Below are positions 62,106 to 64,000 of a DNA stretch of 64,000 bases, in pieces (the stretch's first letter is position 1; each line of letters begins with the position of its first letter). The stretch covers positions 1 to 64,000 of the forward strand of contig NZ_JBHTBR010000007.1 in NCBI RefSeq assembly GCF_042665075.1. The letters run 5' to 3'. This DNA is from Hirschia litorea. GTDB taxonomy: Bacteria; Pseudomonadota; Alphaproteobacteria; Caulobacterales; Hyphomonadaceae. The translations under genes were made by a program, and so were the position numbers. Below the pieces are notes generated by a model. That model made no database searches, was not told where the DNA came from, and saw only the letters and a list, made by a program, of their open reading frames with translations.

Positions 62106-62354
62106 CGTTTGAAAATTAGAGATTTACGAACGCAAGCGGATCCTATGGTACGATTATCTTCTGAAATTTCCCATCTAATGTGATCATTCATGAATGAAGG
62201 TAGAGGATAATACTCTTTCGTTTGTTCAATAATGGTGGGAGAATAGATCAAATAGAGTAGTTTGGCTCTGCTTCGTCTTTATGTGATTAGGAGGCGGACT
62301 ATACTTTTGCTTGTGCTTTTCTGGCGTTTGATTTTTTCCAAAAAGGGATTTTCA
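62106..62354. promoter_or_regulatory. Promoter region of the sugar dehydrogenase with palindrome
   Basis: About 250 bases with no supported gene. TCATTCATGAATGA at 62184-62197 is a perfect 14-base palindrome and a possible operator. Confidence 0.4.
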
Positions 62355-63803
62355 ATGAGAAACAAAGCATGTTCAATTACAGCTCTGTCGGTAATACTTT
62401 TGTCGACGCCATTTTTTTGTTTGCCTGCAAGTGCTCAAGCTGCAAGTGGTGAAGGGGTTGCGAAACAAATTTATCAAGACAATTGCGCAGCTTGCCATGG
62501 TCAGACTCTAGAAGGCGGAATTGGTCCATCACTTATTGATGAAGTTTGGACGAATGGCCAAACAGATGCAGAAATCATGAAATCGATTTCTAGCGGGTAC
62601 CCTGAAAAAGAAATGCCAGGATTTTCTGAAATTCTGTCTGAGGATACCATACGATCTTTGGTGATTTATATTGCTGAAGAAAAAGCTCTCGCAAAAAACA
62701 GAGCTGATACGAAGATTAAGTTTTCTCCTGATCGTATTTATAAATCTCAATACCAAGATTTTAAGTTAGAACTAATCTATAGCTCCAAAGAAGAAATTTG
62801 GGGAATAGAGTTTTTACCTGATGGTTCATTTTTCGCGACTGACCGCAAAGGCCCATTGCTACATATTTCTGAAGATGGAAAAGTCACGAAAATCAAGAAA
62901 ACTCCGAACGTTTGGCATAAAATTCAGGGCGGGATGATGGATGTCAAATTACACCCAGACTTTGAAAAGAATGGCTGGGTTTATATTGCATATTCCGCCC
63001 CCCGTCAGAGTGATGATTCCTTCGGCATGACACGCATAGCCCGAGGGCGTATTAAAAATGGATGTTGGGAAGATGAAGAGATTATTTTCCAGTCAAAGAC
63101 TGAACATGAAACGAATAAAGAATATCACTTTGGCTCACGTATAGAGTTTTGGGATGGATATTTGTTTTTCTCCGTTGGTGACAGGGGGGAGCCAGAAAAT
63201 GCTCAAGATTTATCTTGGCCAAGCGGTAAGATTCATAGGTTGCACTATGATGGACGTATTCCAAAAGATAACCCATTTATCGACGTAGAAAATGCTTACC
63301 CGTCTATCTTTTCCTATGGGCATAGAAATCCTCAAGGTCTCACCGTTGGCGGTCCTGATGGCGCGCTCTATATTTCTGAACATGGTCCAAGAGGTGGGGA
63401 CGAAATTAATCGCCCTGAGAAGGGTAAAAATTATGGTTGGCCGATTATTACGCACGGTATGAATTATGATGGTACGCTCATGACACCATTCACGGAGAAA
63501 GAGGGAATGGAGCAACCTATGAAATACTGGGTGCCGTCCATTGCAACAGCCGGAATTACCTCGGTGCAAAGTGAAACCTTTCCCGAGTGGGAGGCAGATA
63601 TACTGGTTTCTGGGCTACAATCTCAGGAGTTACATCGGGTTCGTTTTATTAATGGTGAAGCCGTTGAGGATGAAGTTCTCATCAAGGGAATAGGTCGTGT
63701 TCGTGATGTCACGCAAAGTAAAGGCGGTGATATTTTTGTTGTTATGAATGATGACACTTTTGGTCCAAGCTCTGTCTATCGGATGTTACCCATAAGTGAA
63801 TAA
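62355..63803 (+). CDS. Cytochrome c-PQQ sugar dehydrogenase (Asd/sorbosone type) fusion
   Basis: About 482 aa, secreted: the signal peptide ends near SAQA. Residues 30-115 form a small class I cytochrome c with haem motif CAACH (C44-H48) and a likely axial Met in EKEMPGFSEI. The rest is a six-bladed propeller of the soluble glucose/sorbosone dehydrogenase family (WGIEFLPDGSFFATDRKG, SYGHRNPQGLTVGGPDGALY, SEHGPRGGDEINRPEKGKNY). It would oxidise aldoses in the periplasm, passing electrons from PQQ to its own haem. ATG 62355 follows AGGG; the longer frame from 62262 is not needed. It stands alone between IS6-type copies. Confidence 0.9.
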   Translation: MRNKACSITALSVILLSTPFFCLPASAQAASGEGVAKQIYQDNCAACHGQTLEGGIGPSLIDEVWTNGQTDAEIMKSISSGYPEKEMPGFSEILSEDTIRSLVIYIAEEKALAKNRADTKIKFSPDRIYKSQYQDFKLELIYSSKEEIWGIEFLPDGSFFATDRKGPLLHISEDGKVTKIKKTPNVWHKIQGGMMDVKLHPDFEKNGWVYIAYSAPRQSDDSFGMTRIARGRIKNGCWEDEEIIFQSKTEHETNKEYHFGSRIEFWDGYLFFSVGDRGEPENAQDLSWPSGKIHRLHYDGRIPKDNPFIDVENAYPSIFSYGHRNPQGLTVGGPDGALYISEHGPRGGDEINRPEKGKNYGWPIITHGMNYDGTLMTPFTEKEGMEQPMKYWVPSIATAGITSVQSETFPEWEADILVSGLQSQELHRVRFINGEAVEDEVLIKGIGRVRDVTQSKGGDIFVVMNDDTFGPSSVYRMLPISE

Positions 63804-63840
63804 ATTTATTGTTCAAACTCTATTCAAGTAATGATCGGGT

Positions 63841-64000
63841 GGTGTCAGACAAAAGCTAACTGGTCTCAGATACTCGGCTTTCGACGTTTCTTTAGCCGAC
63901 AAAAAGTTGCCGCCACTCATTCAGGGCGACGTCACGATTTCGTTTGAAATTTAGTCTTGCGTATAGATGTCTCTCTAGATTGAAGTGGTTGCGAATTGAC
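63841..64000 (-). mobile_element. IS6-type element, right part beyond window
   Basis: The end GGTGTCAGACAAAAGCTAAC with TGGTCTCAGATAC is the same as at 61636 and 23872, and a transposase tail follows. The rest lies outside the window. Confidence 0.75.
63892..64000 (-). CDS. IS6-family transposase, C-terminal part (cut by window edge)
   Basis: The last 35 codons read IRNHFNLERHLYARLNFKRN then RDVALNEWRQLFVG and stop. The C terminus is intact and slightly different from the dead copy at 61674, so this may be the active parent element. Only the tail can be seen. Confidence 0.8.
   Translation of the reverse strand, partial: SIRNHFNLERHLYARLNFKRNRDVALNEWRQLFVG

Noticed and set aside
1..64000. 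CRISPR array, rRNA or tRNA genes
   Set aside because: No regularly spaced repeat array, rRNA stretch or cloverleaf-like sequence was noticed by eye. A tRNAscan or CRISPR search was not possible here.

Overview
The window looks like a carbohydrate-utilisation region from a marine alphaproteobacterium of the Caulobacterales type, with Hyphomonadaceae such as Hirschia as the best guess. The reasons are moderate-to-low GC, several TonB-dependent receptors of the Caulobacter/Xanthomonas class, tryptophan-halogenase-like flavoproteins beside a receptor, LacI-type sugar regulators, a sulfatase and sodium/solute symporters. The genus is inference. No rRNA, tRNA or CRISPR array was seen.

Region 1 (1-9990) is a xylan/xylose locus. 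A leftward xylB-xylA-transaldolase operon (transaldolase cut by the window edge) lies opposite a rightward set: GH43 beta-xylosidase, LacI regulator, GPH-type transporter, GH10 xylanase lipoprotein and a second GH43. Two near-identical LacI-type palindromes lie between the divergent arms. Region 2 (10006-21980) has four leftward flavin-dependent halogenase-family genes, one of which has lost every catalytic motif. They are divergent from a TonB receptor followed by a JmjC/cupin-like protein, a secreted jelly-roll protein and a ThuA lipoprotein. A second LacI-like motif recurs at the promoters of regions 1 and 2.

Region 3 (21981-24079) is a scar: an IS3-family element with a GGGAAAC frameshift signal, the C-terminal stub of an acyltransferase at its edge, and a lone IS6-type end. 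Region 4 (24080-40383) carries two cell-surface signalling units, each with ECF sigma factor, FecR anti-sigma and a TonB receptor with an STN domain. Between them lie a membrane-anchored winged-helix regulator and a sulfatase, and a Na+/solute symporter follows the second unit. The second receptor has two signal peptides in one reading frame.

Region 5 (40493-55660) is an oxidative sugar-acid pathway: symporter, SDR dehydrogenase, SMP-30 lactonase, enolase-superfamily dehydratase and a DapA-family enzyme in one leftward operon, opposite a GH2 lipoprotein and a 1298-residue TonB receptor. An IclR regulator and a 2-dehydro-3-deoxygalactonokinase follow. A shared TTGCTATAATAGCA-like motif in three promoter regions suggests one regulon. 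A De Ley-Doudoroff-like beta-galactoside route is the most economical reading, but the substrate is not proven.

Region 6 (55660-64000) holds a TPR-sulfotransferase, a further TonB receptor, an AT-rich islet with a ClpP-like lipoprotein bounded by IS6-type ends, a dead IS6 transposase, a cytochrome c-PQQ sugar dehydrogenase fusion, and the tail of another IS6 transposase at the window edge. Relics of the IS6-type family are scattered through the right two thirds of the window.
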